This document shows, one piece after another, positions 30,671-42,287 of a DNA stretch of 45,452 bases. Position numbers and translations under genes: made by a program. This DNA comes from Chara braunii (Eukaryota; Streptophyta; Charophyceae; Charales; Characeae), in contig BFEA01000142.1 of NCBI GenBank assembly GCA_003427395.1, positions 2,583,485 to 2,628,936 on the forward strand, in the 5' to 3' direction. Within the stretch, counting starts at the first letter, position 1, and each line of letters begins with the position of its first letter. The notes under the pieces are model-generated. The model did no database searches and was not told the DNA's origin. It was given only the letters and a program-made list of their open reading frames with translations.

Positions 30671-31935
30671 CCCTTAGGTAGCACGGCGCCGGCCTCAAGT
30701 ATGATCTCGTGAGAGATCGGCCGGTCCGGCACTATATCGGAGGGAGTCTCGAACACGTCCGAGAACTTGTCTAACAACCGGGTCACACGGGGGTCGGAAG
30801 ACAAATCCATGCACGATGAGTCGGTCGTAGGGACGGTTCGAAGAAACGCGATGCCAATCTCTTCAATGTGCTCGAAACGACACGTGTCTCGAAAAGATTT
30901 GGCACTCACGACTTGGCACCGAATGGAGGAGCGAGGAGGAGGAATGGTACACGGGACCTCCGCGCGAACGGTATCATGAATCGTGAGCGTGCGTCGATGG
31001 AAGTTGACCGTGTGGTCCGCGCTAGAAAGCCAAGGCATCCCCAAAATGACATCGAAGTCGGTGTCCAATACGTCAAAAGTGACGGGTTCACATGCGTGCG
31101 GTGCAAAATACACCGGGACAACCGAGATGTAACGGTCTAAGAGTTGTTTCGTCTTACCGTCGGGGAGAGCGACCGTCGTCGGATGTGACTTCCTCCGTAC
31201 TTGTGCCCCAAGGCCAGCCCAAGTCATGAAGGGCTGGCTGATGAAGTTGCGAGTTGCGCCGCAATCCAGCAAAGCGTTGCAGGCCGCTTGCCCAATTTGA
31301 ATGCGGACGTACAGCAATGGTGCGTTGTTTTCTTCGTACCGTTGCCAGGCAAACTCGCGGGCCACCTTGGCAACATAGCCAAGCATGTCCCCCACCGCGA
31401 CTTCGTCTACCGTCGGCGAAGTTGGTGGTGCATGGAAGGAGAGATACTCGTGTAAGAGGGCGCATAGTGCTGCGCTTAGCGGCCCCGGAAGGCTGCCCGT
31501 CGTAGGGAGAGGAACCCAAGTGAAATCCTCGGGCGTGAGTGGGTCCAAAACCTCCTCGTTGAACACGCTTGCCGAATCCCTTGATGAAGACGAACTGACG
31601 GAAGAACCCTCGGACGGTGAGAAAGCCGCACAGGTATCTTGTCCTTGAGAAGCGTCCAGCGAAGGAACGAGCCGGACAGCGAAGTTTTCGAACAAAAGTG
31701 GAAGACTTCTGACATCCGCATATGCCTCGGAAGAAAGGGCGGTCGTGTGCACAACCGCTTCCGATGGCGTCAAGGGAGGTGTCGAGTCACCCTCGGCGGC
31801 GCCTACTTTCCCGAACAGGGTTTCCCCTTGGTGGGGCAATGTGCAACATCGTGGATGGTGCTGTTGCACCAAAGACAATAACGGTACTTGAGTCTCGTGC
31901 GGTAGCTGTTCGCCGAGAGTCCGTATTGGAGCCAA
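30671..31935 (-). pseudogene. E3 aspartic protease and RT start
   Basis: A frame from 31935 enters a long Ser/Thr/Pro-rich linker. The retropepsin reads NALLDCGATRNFIS, with Cys where Ser or Thr normally follows the catalytic Asp, and VILGMPWL is the second motif. RT start: [22 protein letters not shown] shift near 30650 is needed to join the RT frame. It overlaps the gag end by 133 bases in another register, so a ribosomal shift or an indel separates gag and pol. Confidence 0.82.
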
Positions 31936-33335
31936 GGTTCGTCGGCTGCTGATCCGGTGCCCGGTGAAGAGGTGGACTGAGCCTTCATCCTGTCGCGACC
32001 GTGATTGTTGCGCAGCCAGGCAGCTGCCAACACGTCATCCTCGTTTGGTGTTGCAGCCTCGGTAGAAGAAGTTGGCGAAGTCGCCGCAATGCAAGCCACC
32101 TTTGGCTTGGGCTGGTTGCTGCTCGACGTCGCGGAAGATCGGCTGGCGTTGCGGGCCTCTACATTCGTGAGAATGATCCGTGACGCTGTGCTGAAAAGCT
32201 TGTCCGACGTGTCAAGTGTCTCTGCAATCTGCGTCAGTGCGTTTTGCAGTGCTGGACACGAGCGCATGATGAACAAGTGCTTGAAACCGTGGAATGAGAG
32301 CGGCAGGTCGGGTGTGGAGGCGAGTCTTTGGAACTCGGTAATCCAGTCCTGACTGAGGAGTGAGTTCTGATGGAGCTTGTTTAACTTCTCCATCGCCTGC
32401 AAGTCGGGCGGCTCCACTTGGAATCACTTGTGTCAGGCGTCAGTCAGCTCCTGCCAAGTGAGCTTGGTGTGCAGTTCCGACACTGCTACGCCGTGGCTGG
32501 TCAATATATTGTCCAGCCATGCTTGACATGCACCACCAGATCGGTGGTACAAGCATGCATGTCGATCGTTGTTCAGGACATGGTGCATGTCGAGCCTGAG
32601 AGTGAACTGGCGCCACCACGGGATCGGGTCCATCTTGGACTGATCGCAGAAAACTGGAAGGTCATCTAGTTTGGGTGGGCGTGGGGAGGATGCGGCCGCG
32701 GGCGTCACGGTAGCAGCAGCCTAGACCTGCGTCTCCAACTGCAAGTTTGTTGCTTGCTGTGACGTCCAGAAGTCCTGATGCACACGCTTGATGTTGCTGA
32801 CATCATCCTCCAAAGCTTGAACACGGGTGGCAAGGTTGGAAGGCCCTGCGGCTGCTGCAGCAACTGGCTGTTTCTCCAACGCCTGCAGCCGTGCAAGCAT
32901 CTGGTCCACTGTCTGCTGTAGGTGAAGGATTTCCTCCTGCTGCAGGGCGCAGGTGGCCACGAGGTCGTGGGAGATCTGCGCAACGGCGGACAGCCCTTTG
33001 TCCGTCTCCGAGGCCTCATCCCCAGATGCCATTTCCACCCAATGTGTGGTCTCATCACCGATCACGGTCTCCCACGTGAACAGTCGTTCTTGCTGGCGTG
33101 ACCGGTGTTCAGCTGCAGCCTGCAGGTCTGCCTCCTCTTGACGAAGTCGGTCCTGTTCCTCCTGCTGTCGCTTGGCCTCCTCTTCTTGCTCAATCCGGTT
33201 ACGTTCCTTGGCCGCGGCGGCGGCCCTATCGTTGGCCTCCTGGATGAATGCAGCCAGGCGTTCCTCANAGGCCAGGAGGGATTCTCCCGCCTTCTGGTCC
33301 ATGGCCTTGGTCTGTGATCGAGTGAGCAGTGGCAT
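31803..33335 (-). pseudogene. gag: E3 Gag
   Basis: One frame from MPLLTRSQTKAMD at 33335 with TAG at 32721-32723 and two TGA codons near 32433 and 32424 (DA-stop-HK-stop-FQVE, likely former Arg codons CGA). Residues about 25-95 are a Glu/Gln/Arg-rich coiled coil and a second helix lies near 125-195. The capsid part includes DPIPWWRQFTLRLD, AWLDNILTSHG and QDWITEFQRLA. The nucleocapsid knuckle is CLWCNSTIHDVAHC (C-x2-C-x4-H-x4-C). The coiled coil ahead of the capsid is shared with E4 Gag. Confidence 0.85.
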
Positions 33336-33929
33336 GCACGGTCGTACCCGAAGTCTGAAGAGTCACCCGTGGGCCAATCAGATGGACTGGCCCAGTGCCC
33401 GGACTGGAGGGGGAGGAACAGGTAGGCAGGCAGCACACAAGTGGGAAAGATCGGACAGATCCAAAGTGGAACAGTCTCCTAACCAAAGGAACAAAAAATA
33501 ATTATTTTTGATCAAAAATAAATAAATAAATAAAGTAAATCAAAACTCGAAAAAGACTGTCCGATCCCACGGATCTCCAGCGTTAACCTTCGGTGCTCGG
33601 ACTGCAGAGGTAAAAAGAATAATCTTCAACAAAAAAAACTCAGAGTAGAAGTGGTTTGCGAAAGAAAAATGCCGTTTTTTTTTTTTTTTTTTGAAAAAAA
33701 AAAACGGAATTTGCAAACCTACGCAGTGAAAATGTAGAGGGACAGTTTCCGAAAAATCGCGAAATTTGTCGAAATGCAGACAAAGTTTAATAATTGGAAA
33801 GAAAAAAAAAAATTCGGAAATTTTCTCGGAAAAAAATAATTAATTAATTTCGGGAGAAAAAGAAATAAATTTCCCAAAATTAAATAAGAATTGCCAAATA
33901 ATCAATCAACTAATTACTAATCAATCAAT

Positions 33930-33967
<38 letters not shown>

Positions 33968-34108
33968 CAGATGATTGCTGGTTGATTGATCGATATGTTT
34001 GATCGATCTCCTGCTTGATTAATCAACCAATCAAAGATTGATCGGCAGAATTCCGCCGATCCAATCAATCAATCGATTGATTGGTTGTTGCTAGGATTCA
34101 CTGCAATG
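33336..34108 (-). other. E3 leader, A/T-rich with inverted and AATC repeats
   Basis: About 770 bases between primer site and gag. It holds an extended inverted repeat at 33653-33719 (outer GGTTTGC/GCAAACC, inner CCGTTTT/AAAACGG around T and A runs), an AATC tetranucleotide repeat at about 33898-33967 and palindromic TTGATTGATCGAT-type blocks to 34085. A GATCGGC/GCCGATC hairpin lies at about 34039-34062. No ORF. Structured leaders can serve packaging or dimerisation, but that is inference. Confidence 0.55.
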
Positions 34109-34120
34109 GCTCCGATACCA
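34109..34120 (-). promoter_or_regulatory. E3 primer-binding site (initiator Met tRNA)
   Basis: TGGTATCGGAGC on minus, two bases from the LTR end. Confidence 0.9.
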
Positions 34121-34122
34121 CT

Positions 34123-35428
34123 TGTAGCATATCAGGAAGTGAAATGCACGGAAGTCTAAGATCTAGCAATGATGAAAGTAACAACGACCAGCAGCATAGA
34201 TGCAACATTCAAGATTANNNNNNNNNNNNNNNNNNNNNNNNNNNNNNNNNNNNNNNNNNNNNNNNNNNNNNNNNNNNNNNNNNNNNNNNNNNNNNNNNNN
34301 NNNNNNNNNNNNNNNNNNNNNNNNNNNNNNNNNNNNNNNNNNNNNNNNNNNNNNNNNNNNNNNNNNNNNNNNNNNNNNNNNNNNNNNNNNNNNNNNNNNN
34401 NNNNNNNNNNNNNNNNNNNNNNNNNNNNNNNNNNNNNNNNNNNNNNNNNNNNNNNNNNNNNNNNNNNNNNNNNNNNNNNNNNNNNNNNNNNNNNNNNNNN
34501 NNNNNNNNNNNNNNNNNNNNNNNNNNNNNNNNNNNNNNNNNNNNNNNNNNNNNNNNNNNNNNNNNNNNNNNNNNNNNNNNNNNNNNNNNNNNNNNNNNNN
34601 NNNNNNNNNNNNNNNNNNNNNNNNNNNNNNNNNNNNNNNNNNNNNNNNNNNNNNNNNNNNNNNNNNNNNNNNNNNNNNNNNNNNNNNNNNNNNNNNNNNN
34701 NNNNNNNNNNNNNNNNNNNNNNNNNNNNNNNNNNNNNNNNNNNNNNNNNNNNNNNNNNNNNNNNNNNNNNNNNNNNNNNNNNNNNNNNNNNNNNNNNNNN
34801 NNNNNNNNNNNNNNNNNNNNNNNNNNNNNNNNNNNNNNNNNNNNNNNNNNNNNNNNNNNNNNNNNNNNNNNNNNNNNNNNNNNNNNNNNNNNNNNNNNNN
34901 NNNNNNNNNNNNNNNNNNNNNNNNNNNNNNNNNNNNNNNNNNNNNNNNNNNNNNNNNNNNNNNNNNNNNNNNNNNNNNNNNNNNNNNNNNNNNNNNNNNN
35001 NNNNNNNNNNNNNNNNNNNNNNNNNNNNNNNNNNNNNNNNNNNNNNNNNNNNNNNNNNNNNNNNNNNNNNNNNNNNNNNNNNNNNNNNNNNNNNNNNNNN
35101 NNNNNNNNNNNNNNNNNNNNNNNNNNNNNNNNNNNNNAGAGGCTCAGCCTCTGGGTCTGAATCTGGCCCTGAAACGTTTCCCTGGGAGGCCCTGCCTCTT
35201 GGTCCAAGTGGCCTGGCCGTACCTGGGCAAAATGGACAACAGCACACACGTTAGAAAAACAACAGCAATAAATAAAAAAATAAAAATAAACTAAAGCTGG
35301 CGTTTTTCAGATGCAGGCCCAAGTAAAAATGTCGTAGGGCCTTCAGGTTGCTGTGACGCGACCTGGGGGCCCTTATTCCAATCTCGGGTCCCGTGAGGGG
35401 CCCGTGTGTAGGCTCTCAGCATGTAACA
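34123..35428 (-). repeat. E3 5' LTR (right copy), mostly unsequenced
   Basis: The first 95 bases appear identical to the left LTR. After N at 34218-35137, the rest matches the left LTR from about 26943 except for the missing 603-base insertion and five transitions. The gap is shorter than the matching left segment by about 157 bases, so its size is an estimate or the copy differs. Confidence 0.9.
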
Positions 35429-35433
35429 TCATC
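35429..35433. repeat. Target-site duplication of E3, right copy (TCATC)
   Basis: Matches 25765-25769. Confidence 0.88.
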
Positions 35434-36367
35434 AATGAAGAACCAATGTTGATATCCTATCTGGCGCTCGGCGCCCAGACTACAGATGGCAGATCCTATC
35501 TAGCCTAGACTACAATGCCGAATAATGACGTCAACAGCTTTCCCGAAGTACGAGCATACAGCGACCAATGTCGCACGCTTCCAGCACCAGGTATGTCTCT
35601 CGCCTCACTCACAACCTCGTTCCCCAACACACAGATGTCACTTGCACCCAGGGACCACCCTGCGCCACACCCAGCTTACAGCAGCGCAGCTCGGCTATGG
35701 CTGCCTGCTCCTTCCCTGCTCGCTCGGGAGCGCGTAAGCGCCTGCCAGCAAAATAACGCAGCAGCACTTGCGCAGCATGCAGCCAGCACCCGAATGCCGA
35801 ATGAGGAGGCAGGCCCTTTGCTATATCGAAGTGGCCTGCCTGCGTCCAGTCCCAGGAAGCTTCCAGTAGGCCCCGGTAGCCTGAGGCCCAGCACGATCGA
35901 GAACAGGCCTGGGCCCTGAGGTGGTTGCATGCACCCAACTGCCTTTGGCATGTGTTTGGCCCAGTACCCGTATCCAGCCCAGGGCCTGCTTTCCATTCAT
36001 TCACACAGGCGGCCCAGGGCCTGGGTTCTCCCAACCAACTGGCGCTGCGCAACTCCTGAATTTCCCTAGTTGCGCAGAGGACGAAATAAGGGCCTGAGGG
36101 GCCTCGTCGAGCCTGCCTTCACTTAGGGCGGCCGACAGGTTCCCAAAAAGGGGCCGAATGGGGCTCATAGAGGCAGTGGCCTCGCACTTGCACACTTGAG
36201 ATGAAAAATGGAGTTTGGAATGCTTGAAGTAATCACTCAAAGTTATTATTAAGTTCAATGAAAGAATGGAAAGAATAGCGCTAATCAGCACTGCACCTTA
36301 GTGCACACACACACAACCCAACTAGGTGTGAAGTCGGCTCTCTACCTCCCCCCAGCTTAGGCATGTT
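35434..36367. other. Non-coding stretch between E3 and E4
   Basis: A 134-codon frame on plus (35515-35919) lacks any motif and has overlapping rivals on minus, so I do not call it. Two CCTATCT...AGACTACA-like units lie near 35455-35515. Probably host or decayed repeat DNA. Confidence 0.4.
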
Positions 36368-36396
36368 CTCTCTCTCTCTTCCTGTCTCACCCTCCT

Positions 36397-36454
<58 letters not shown>

Positions 36455-36455
36455 N
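36368..36455. repeat. TC microsatellite ending at an ambiguous base
   Basis: TC-rich from about 36368, pure TC from about 36402, with N at 36455, directly before the duplicated integrase segment. Copy two of that segment is preceded by CCCTCTCTCG, so the TC run could have served as a false overlap during assembly. Confidence 0.9.
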
Positions 36456-37522
36456 TCTCTCGTAGGCCTGACTCTTTTGCGCTGATCTCCTCTACTCACT
36501 CCTTTGGAGAGGAGACCCGTCAGACCATTGCTCGTCTACTGCCTCAGGACAAGACTTTTGGACCCATTGTCAAGGATCTGCAAGCATATCCTAATTCTGA
36601 ACCAGGCTATGCTCTGAGTTCAAACCTGCTGTATACTTGCAGCAGAGGTGAGGAACGCTTGTGCATTCCCCAAGATCAGCGGCTCAGAACACTGCCGATG
36701 TCAGAGTGCCATGATCCCCGTGGACACTTCATGTTCCTAAAGTCTTATGCAGCCCTGTCGGAGCGCTTCTTCTGGAAGGAGATGCGGAGTGAGATGCTGC
36801 GTTATGCGGACACCTGTGAGCTCTGCCAAAGGAACAAGGTCCAGCGTAAACCTCCTTTGGGACTGCTAAACCCTTACCCATACCTGATGGCCTTGCTGAA
36901 TCTGTGTCGATAGACTTCACAGATTTAGGCAAAACCACCCCTCGTGGCATGCGTCAGGTTATGGTCTGCGTGGACAGGTTCTCCAAATACGCAAAGTTCA
37001 TCCCCTTGCCAGAGGTAGCTAGGGTACCGGCTGTGAGAGCAGCCTTTTCTGAGAGGTGGGTCACACACCATGGACCCCCCACTTCTATAGTCAGTGATCG
37101 AGACCCCGGATTTTGCAGCGATGAGTGGCCGTCCTACTGTAAGGACTATCTGCACTCACGACTGGACATGACTTCTGGTGACCATCCTGAAGCCAATGGG
37201 TTGGCTGAAGTGATGAACCAAGTCTTATTCCAGCTGCTGCGTCCTGTCATCTCTCCAGATCAACATGACTGGGATCTTCACTTAGCGAGGGCACAACTCA
37301 TGTATAACATGTCTCTCCACTCCTCGACAGGGTTCAGTCCCTACCGGTTACACTGGGGGCGTGAACCACGACAGCCTCTTGATGATATCATCGACAAGGC
37401 TAAGCCTGATCTGACACAAGGCACAACAAAGTTCGCCAGACGTTATCGTTTAGATGTGGAAAGAGCCCACGCGAATTGTTCAAAGCCCAAAAGGCTATGA
37501 TTGAACAAGCTAATCGCCACAG
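36456..37522 (+). pseudogene. E4 integrase segment, copy 1
   Basis: Appears identical to 44386-45452, including the frameshift near 36895. Domains as described for copy 2. It begins right after the microsatellite N and ends right before the N at 37523. Confidence 0.85.
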
Positions 37523-37523
37523 N

Positions 37524-37985
37524 CGGCCTTCCCCCATCCGCACTGGTGATCATGTCTGGGTGGCCAGTTCTGAGCTGTCGAGGGAGGAGGATATCTCCTC
37601 CAAGCTGTTGCCACGTTACCTGGGTCCATGGCAGGTCCTGGATACAGTGGGCGCTGATCCCTTCGGTCCGTCGTATGTTATCGACGTCCCACTGCATCTA
37701 CGTACCTACCCGGTCTTCCATGCACCTAAGCTGTTCCCATTCACTCCAGCTGATGCATTCCCAGACCGGCCCCCTCAGTTTGGTCCACCAATCCCTGGTA
37801 AGGGATATGATATCGACCGGATTGAGGATGAGTGGGGCACAGGCCCCGACCGACAGTATCTTGTCAGGTTCGCGTTTCAGCCTCCTTCTTAGAGCCGGTG
37901 GTTCTACAGAAGAGACCTGCTCAAGACAACAAAGTCCATTGTCTTGCGATATGAAGCGGCTCAGAAGGGCAACCTTCCTCGCCGT
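37524..37985 (+). pseudogene. E4 integrase C-terminus and chromodomain-like tail
   Basis: IRTGDHVWVASSELS, KLLPRYLGPWQVLD and YPVFHAPKLFPF form the integrase C-terminal domain. A linker with PIPGKGYDIDRIEDEW, QYLVRFAF, a TAG at 37890-37892, SRWFYRRDLLK and IVLRYEAAQ follows in chromodomain order, with Phe for the usual Trp. It completes the pol missing from copy 2. Confidence 0.75.
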
Positions 37986-38023
37986 TCACCTCGCCTGCAT
38001 CCCTAGCTCGGAGGTCCTCGCTC

Positions 38024-38036
38024 CTGGGGAGGGTAA
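38024..38036 (+). promoter_or_regulatory. Candidate E4 polypurine tract
   Basis: CTGGGGAGGGTAA just upstream of the presumed LTR start and downstream of pol. Position and composition fit, but the LTR start is not independently fixed. Confidence 0.45.
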
Positions 38037-38039
38037 GCC

Positions 38040-39118
38040 TGCAATGACTTGCTGATTTCTACCGCCGAGATTGACTGCGAGGCTGTACACTAACCGGTAC
38101 GGTTAGATTCGTAATTTTGTTTGGCTGAGGGCTAACCGAGAGACCTGCCTGTAAGGAGATTCGTGAGGGACATATCTGCAAATCTGGGGAAATACAGGCC
38201 CAGCACTAACCCTAATTCCTACAGCTACCCTAACTGCCTATAGCAGGCCCGGGCTACCCCTAGGATAGACAGACCCTAAGTGGCCTATGCTGCTAGACGG
38301 TCCTATAGCCTATAGCCGGGTCCGGTAGAGGCCGAGAGGCCGAAACAACAACGGTACCGGTCGGTCAGTTATTCCAGCATAGGTCTAGAGAGTCTATAGA
38401 TAGGTTAGGCCCATCGGTTCATGACTTTTGGCAGTTCATTTCTCGCGAAGCAGCGTTGGAGAAGCCAAGCAAGTTGGTGGTGGTATCGGTCTACAGGCGG
38501 CATCTTGAGACTCGCCATTGACAGCAGCCATAGTCGACCCACCTGAGTCTGCCAGAGCTGGGGCATCCTCAGCGTATCTACCCCTGGGGGTATCTGCGTA
38601 TGGCCGGGCTAGATCGAGGCTCTACAGTGTGTGTTCGTGGGTGGTGGCAGCCATAGCTGCCTGTTCCTTCNTCAGAGTTGTCCATCGGCACTGAANACTN
38701 CATCGCGGGACCTGTTCTTCATCAGGGTGGTTGGCGCTGGCCTCTGGGAGGCCATTCTGATGTGGCGCTACTAACTGGGTGTAGGATAGAGAGTGGGGTG
38801 TGAGTTCTGAGAGTGGCGAGATGCTGGAACAAACTCTGTTACGATCATTGTTTGAGTTGGCTCATCATCAGTGTGATTTCCAATTGTGATCTTCGCAGGT
38901 TCTAATTGTGATTGGTTGTTGGGAGTTGTGTCAGAGAGTGAGAAACACTGTGTGTCGTCTCACCATCTGTGCATGTTTGTCTTCCGCTGTTTATTCTCAC
39001 CTGTGTGCAGTTTGGACTCTGTCTCCTCTCTCTCCTTCTCTTACGCATGTATGGGCAAGCGTGAGATTGTCTGTGTGTGAGTGGCGGTAAAAATCATCAG
39101 ACAACCAAGTTCATAACA
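38040..39118 (+). repeat. E4 LTR (single copy)
   Basis: The right end is set by the primer site at 39121 (end ...TAACA, as in E3). The left end is estimated from the polypurine tract and a TG. About 1.08 kb. Three ambiguous bases occur (about 38671-38700). Only one copy is present between the two integrase segments, so it would act as 3' LTR for the left part and 5' LTR for the right part. Confidence 0.6.
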
Positions 39119-39120
39119 GT

Positions 39121-39132
39121 TGGTATCAGAGT
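39121..39132 (+). promoter_or_regulatory. E4 primer-binding site (initiator Met tRNA)
   Basis: TGGTATCAGAGT, one base off the consensus, two bases after the LTR end. Confidence 0.88.
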
Positions 39133-40665
39133 GGGATTGGATTCGGAACACTGAGGGTTGAGCGCACTGAGGCATTTTCTTCATCTGGCGATATACTGGC
39201 GAGAGTTTCATGGCGATTCATCTCCACCAGTACTGAGTCAGCAGGGAAGGAGACTTTCAGCGGTGGATTCAGGTGTTCAGTGGTAGCACTTGACAAGCGC
39301 ACTGAGCCTGTCAGGGCGCTTGTCAGGATGTGGCGAGTACAGGGTTAATTCGCCATAGCCAACCCTAAGGGTAGCACGACGAAGTACCCCAGAGTGGCGA
39401 ATTACCCCTGAGGACATCAAGGAACCCTGAGCGGCACCACCCCTGGGTTGCGCTGAGGGAGATTGACATACTGTATCAATCTCCAGGAGAAATAACCCCA
39501 TCTGGGGCTATTTTTAGCATCAGCGGCTACCAAGCATTGTGGCGAGATATTTTGGTGTTGGCATACTGGGCACCACAGGACCAGATCCAGTGGATCTGAG
39601 TTGAGGGAGTGCAGCGCTATAGGATCCTGAGGAGGATCAACAAATTTGACGAGGTTCTGTGCGTGGGATCATCAGGAGGAATATCTGGGAAGAATTGGCG
39701 AGATAAGGGTATCCTCAGCCATAGTCAGATCTTCATCATCACCTGCAAGATTCTCAGAAAGTGATTCCGTTCCATGCACCTACCTGTATTGCGATCCAGA
39801 TAGGGTTAGTTTAGTGAATTGTAATGGTCTCTCTGTCTGTTAGTGATTGGATGTGAAAATCGCAGACTGCAAGACAGCCATAGCCATCTCTCCCCTACCT
39901 CTCTCTGCTCATTTCTCTCCCTCTGCTGACTCTTTCTGGTCCAAATTGGTTCTGTGACTGCTATACTGTATTGCGATTGATCTGGGATGCTCAAACAGTG
40001 AATTCTGTACTGGGAAGGTAGTGATACTGTGAATTGTTGTTTTGCGCTGAGTCTATTTTTAGCCTGTGCTACCTAGGGTCAGTCATAACTTCAATTCTCT
40101 CAGTCAGAATTCAGTTCTGTCAGTCCCCAGTGAATCGCAATCCAAAAATAGACTATACTGTAGAATTGTAGAGTTGGATTTGCAGTATTGCACTGGATTC
40201 AGTGAATACTGTACTTCGCCATACCCTAGGGTATGGCCGTCAGAGTCATCAAAGTCTAAAATTGAGTTTGAGTCAGGTTACAGGGTAACTGTCTGCATCG
40301 CTTGTTGTGATTGACCTCTTTTGTCTGTACTAACCATTTTCAATCATTCCCACTGATGACACTTGTTTTCTAGTGAGCTCTGGAATTCTAGTGGGTCTCT
40401 GGAAAAGTAGTGGAGTGACTGTGTTAACTCCAGTGTGGCTTTGGGTCAGTAAAAGGAAATCGTGTGGCTGATTTTGCTGGACTTACAGTCTGTCTGACAC
40501 CTGACCCCAGAGACACCCTTCTAACCCAACCCGCTGATTGCCTATTCACCCACCTACTCCAGTGTCCGAGTTTTGCAGCGATTCCAGTGTGTCTGCAGGA
40601 AGCTGATTATCGCTGCAGCTCAGGCTGCTGTTTATTTTATTTTGGTTTTGTTTTGAACTGGGAAA
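39133..40665 (+). other. E4 leader, 1.5 kb without a gene
   Basis: No long frame before gag. It includes a CGC-rich inverted stretch near 39297-39330 (GACAAGCGC/GCGCTTGTC) and repeats of CAGT/CTGT-type words. Unusually long compared with the E1 and E2 leaders of under 150 bases. Confidence 0.5.
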
Positions 40666-42287
40666 ATGTCTGAGCAGGGGACCGAGCAGCAGCCACAGGT
40701 GGAAGTGGTAATGAAGGTGGAAGGCGAACAACCTTCAGCCTCCACCCCCCCTTCTCCACCTCTGACTGCTACTCAGCGGTTGAAGAGGGAGTTAGAAGAA
40801 CAACTGCGGCAGCAACAGGCCAGACTTGCAGAAGTGGAACAGCAGGAGGCTGTTGAACTAGAGGCTGCAACAGATCATTCCAGACGAGAATATCTGTTGC
40901 AGCAGCTAGAAAGGTCGCTCACTGATGATCGTTGCTCCCAGATCACCAAGCACATGGCAGAGATGATTCTGTTGGAGCACAAGATCACCAGCTCCTAGTT
41001 TACAAACTGGGATGATCGTTTTGTGCGGCTGGAGCGTCGGGTTGACGAGCTGTCAGCTCAGCAAACCAAGATCCTGAAGTCTATTCAGGGCTTGACTGCT
41101 CAGCTGGCAGCCGCCAAGCTGACTACTCCTCAGCCCCCTCTGCTGCAGCCCAAATCTTCTCCTCATTCTTCACCCCCTTCCTCTCCACATCTATCTCATG
41201 CAGGCTCTGTACATTCTTCCCGGTCATCCACCCCTTCCCAAAAGGCCTCAGCAAAGGCCACCTATGCTGCTGTTACTGCAGGAGACCAGAGAGGTCCCAA
41301 GATCCCTGCTCCCAACAAGTTTAGGGGTGATGACCCCAAGACCGATGTTGGGGACTGGGCTGCTGGGACCCGAGCCTACTTGAGGGGCTTCAACTGTGCA
41401 GAACAGACCAAGGTGGCGACTGTTCTGGGACTGCTGGAGGGACCCGCACTGAAGTGGGCCACCTCAACTTCCAACAGTCTGCAGCAGTCCATGGAGGACT
41501 GGGCTTTTGGGCTGGGGGTGGACAGACTTCTGCAGGCCCTAGAGGACCGTTTTGCAGACAAGGAGCAGGCCCGCAAGGCCACTGACAGGATCGCCTGGGA
41601 CAGCAGCGGTACAACGGGACTTTGCAGGCCTTGTTTGCTGAGTTCGAGCAACTCACCTCCACCCCTGGGTTGGTCATGAGTCCTAATGATTTGCTGACCA
41701 ACTTCTGCAGGACAGCGCCAGAGAAGTTTGTTGTTGCTCTTTACAGCGCTGGGCACAAGGACTGGAGGTCCTTTGGCCGTGCAGCCCTGGAAATGGGGGC
41801 TAAGCTCCATGTCCAGGCCCCATCCTCTGACAGGAGGAAAGGTGCCTTCCCTCGAGGTGGTAGAAAGGGAAAGGCAGCCTTCACTCATGCAGGGTCTGCC
41901 TCAGGATCGGATTCAGATTCCCAGGCTGATACACCTTCAGCTGGGACTGGATCTGCTGTTGAGATAGATGTTGCAGCAGTCGTGACTCAGGCTGTTTTGG
42001 GAGTCCTGCAGCTGCAGAAGAAGTTCTCTCCCACCACAGCCTCAGCCAGTGCTGAGGGGAAGGAAAAGGGATGTCGGCCTTCCTCTTCCCAGCGCCCTAA
42101 CTTGCCCAGAGACGTCCACATGCCAGTTGACCCTCTCAATCCCTCCACACTCCCTTGGCATGACCTCAAGATCCAGGAGGGAGTCTGGAGAAGAAGAAAG
42201 GAGAGAGGGGTCTGCCTGCGATGTGAGGGACAACACTTTCTAAGGGACTGCCCTTACATGCCAGGCCCAAGTCAGTCAAAAAACTGA
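40666..42287 (+). pseudogene. gag: E4 Gag
   Basis: Starts MSEQGTEQQPQVE. Residues about 35-75 form a Glu/Gln-rich coiled coil. TAG at 40996-40998 precedes FTNWDDRF (CAG to TAG likely). A second coiled coil is followed by a Ser/Pro linker. The capsid part includes FRGDDPKTDVGDWAAGTRAYL, LLEGPALKWATS and LLQALEDRFADKEQA. A frameshift lies near 41610-41650, after which the frame 41622-42287 continues (LFAEFEQLTS, a Lys/Arg-rich segment) to the knuckle CLRCEGQHFLRDC. That is C-x2-C-x3-H-x4-C, one residue shorter than the usual spacing. Confidence 0.83.

Larger units (their letters stand above)
25770..35428 (-). mobile_element. E3: chromovirus-type Ty3/gypsy retrotransposon, about 9.7 kb
   Basis: Complete layout on minus: 5' LTR (34123-35428), primer site, leader, gag, protease, RT, RNase H, integrase, chromodomain-like tail, polypurine tract, 3' LTR (25770-27845), with TCATC on both sides. 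LTR ends are TGTTAC...GCTACA on the element strand. About five differences, all transitions, in roughly 386 comparable LTR bases point to a fairly recent insertion. Coding frames carry several stops. A 920-base gap hides most of the 5' LTR. Confidence 0.93.

Noticed and set aside
33898-33967. CRISPR-like array
   Set aside because: AATC tetranucleotide repeat without spacers, in a eukaryotic retrotransposon leader.
34081-35294. Frames of about 360 codons on both strands
   Set aside because: They consist almost wholly of the 920-base N run and carry no real sequence.
35515-35919. 134-codon frame on plus
   Set aside because: Low-information Ala/Pro/Ser composition, competing minus frames and no motif.
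36456-38055. A separate second E4-type element
   Set aside because: Apparent identity to 44386-45452 and N-bounded edges point to one element read twice or a tandem, not an independent insertion.
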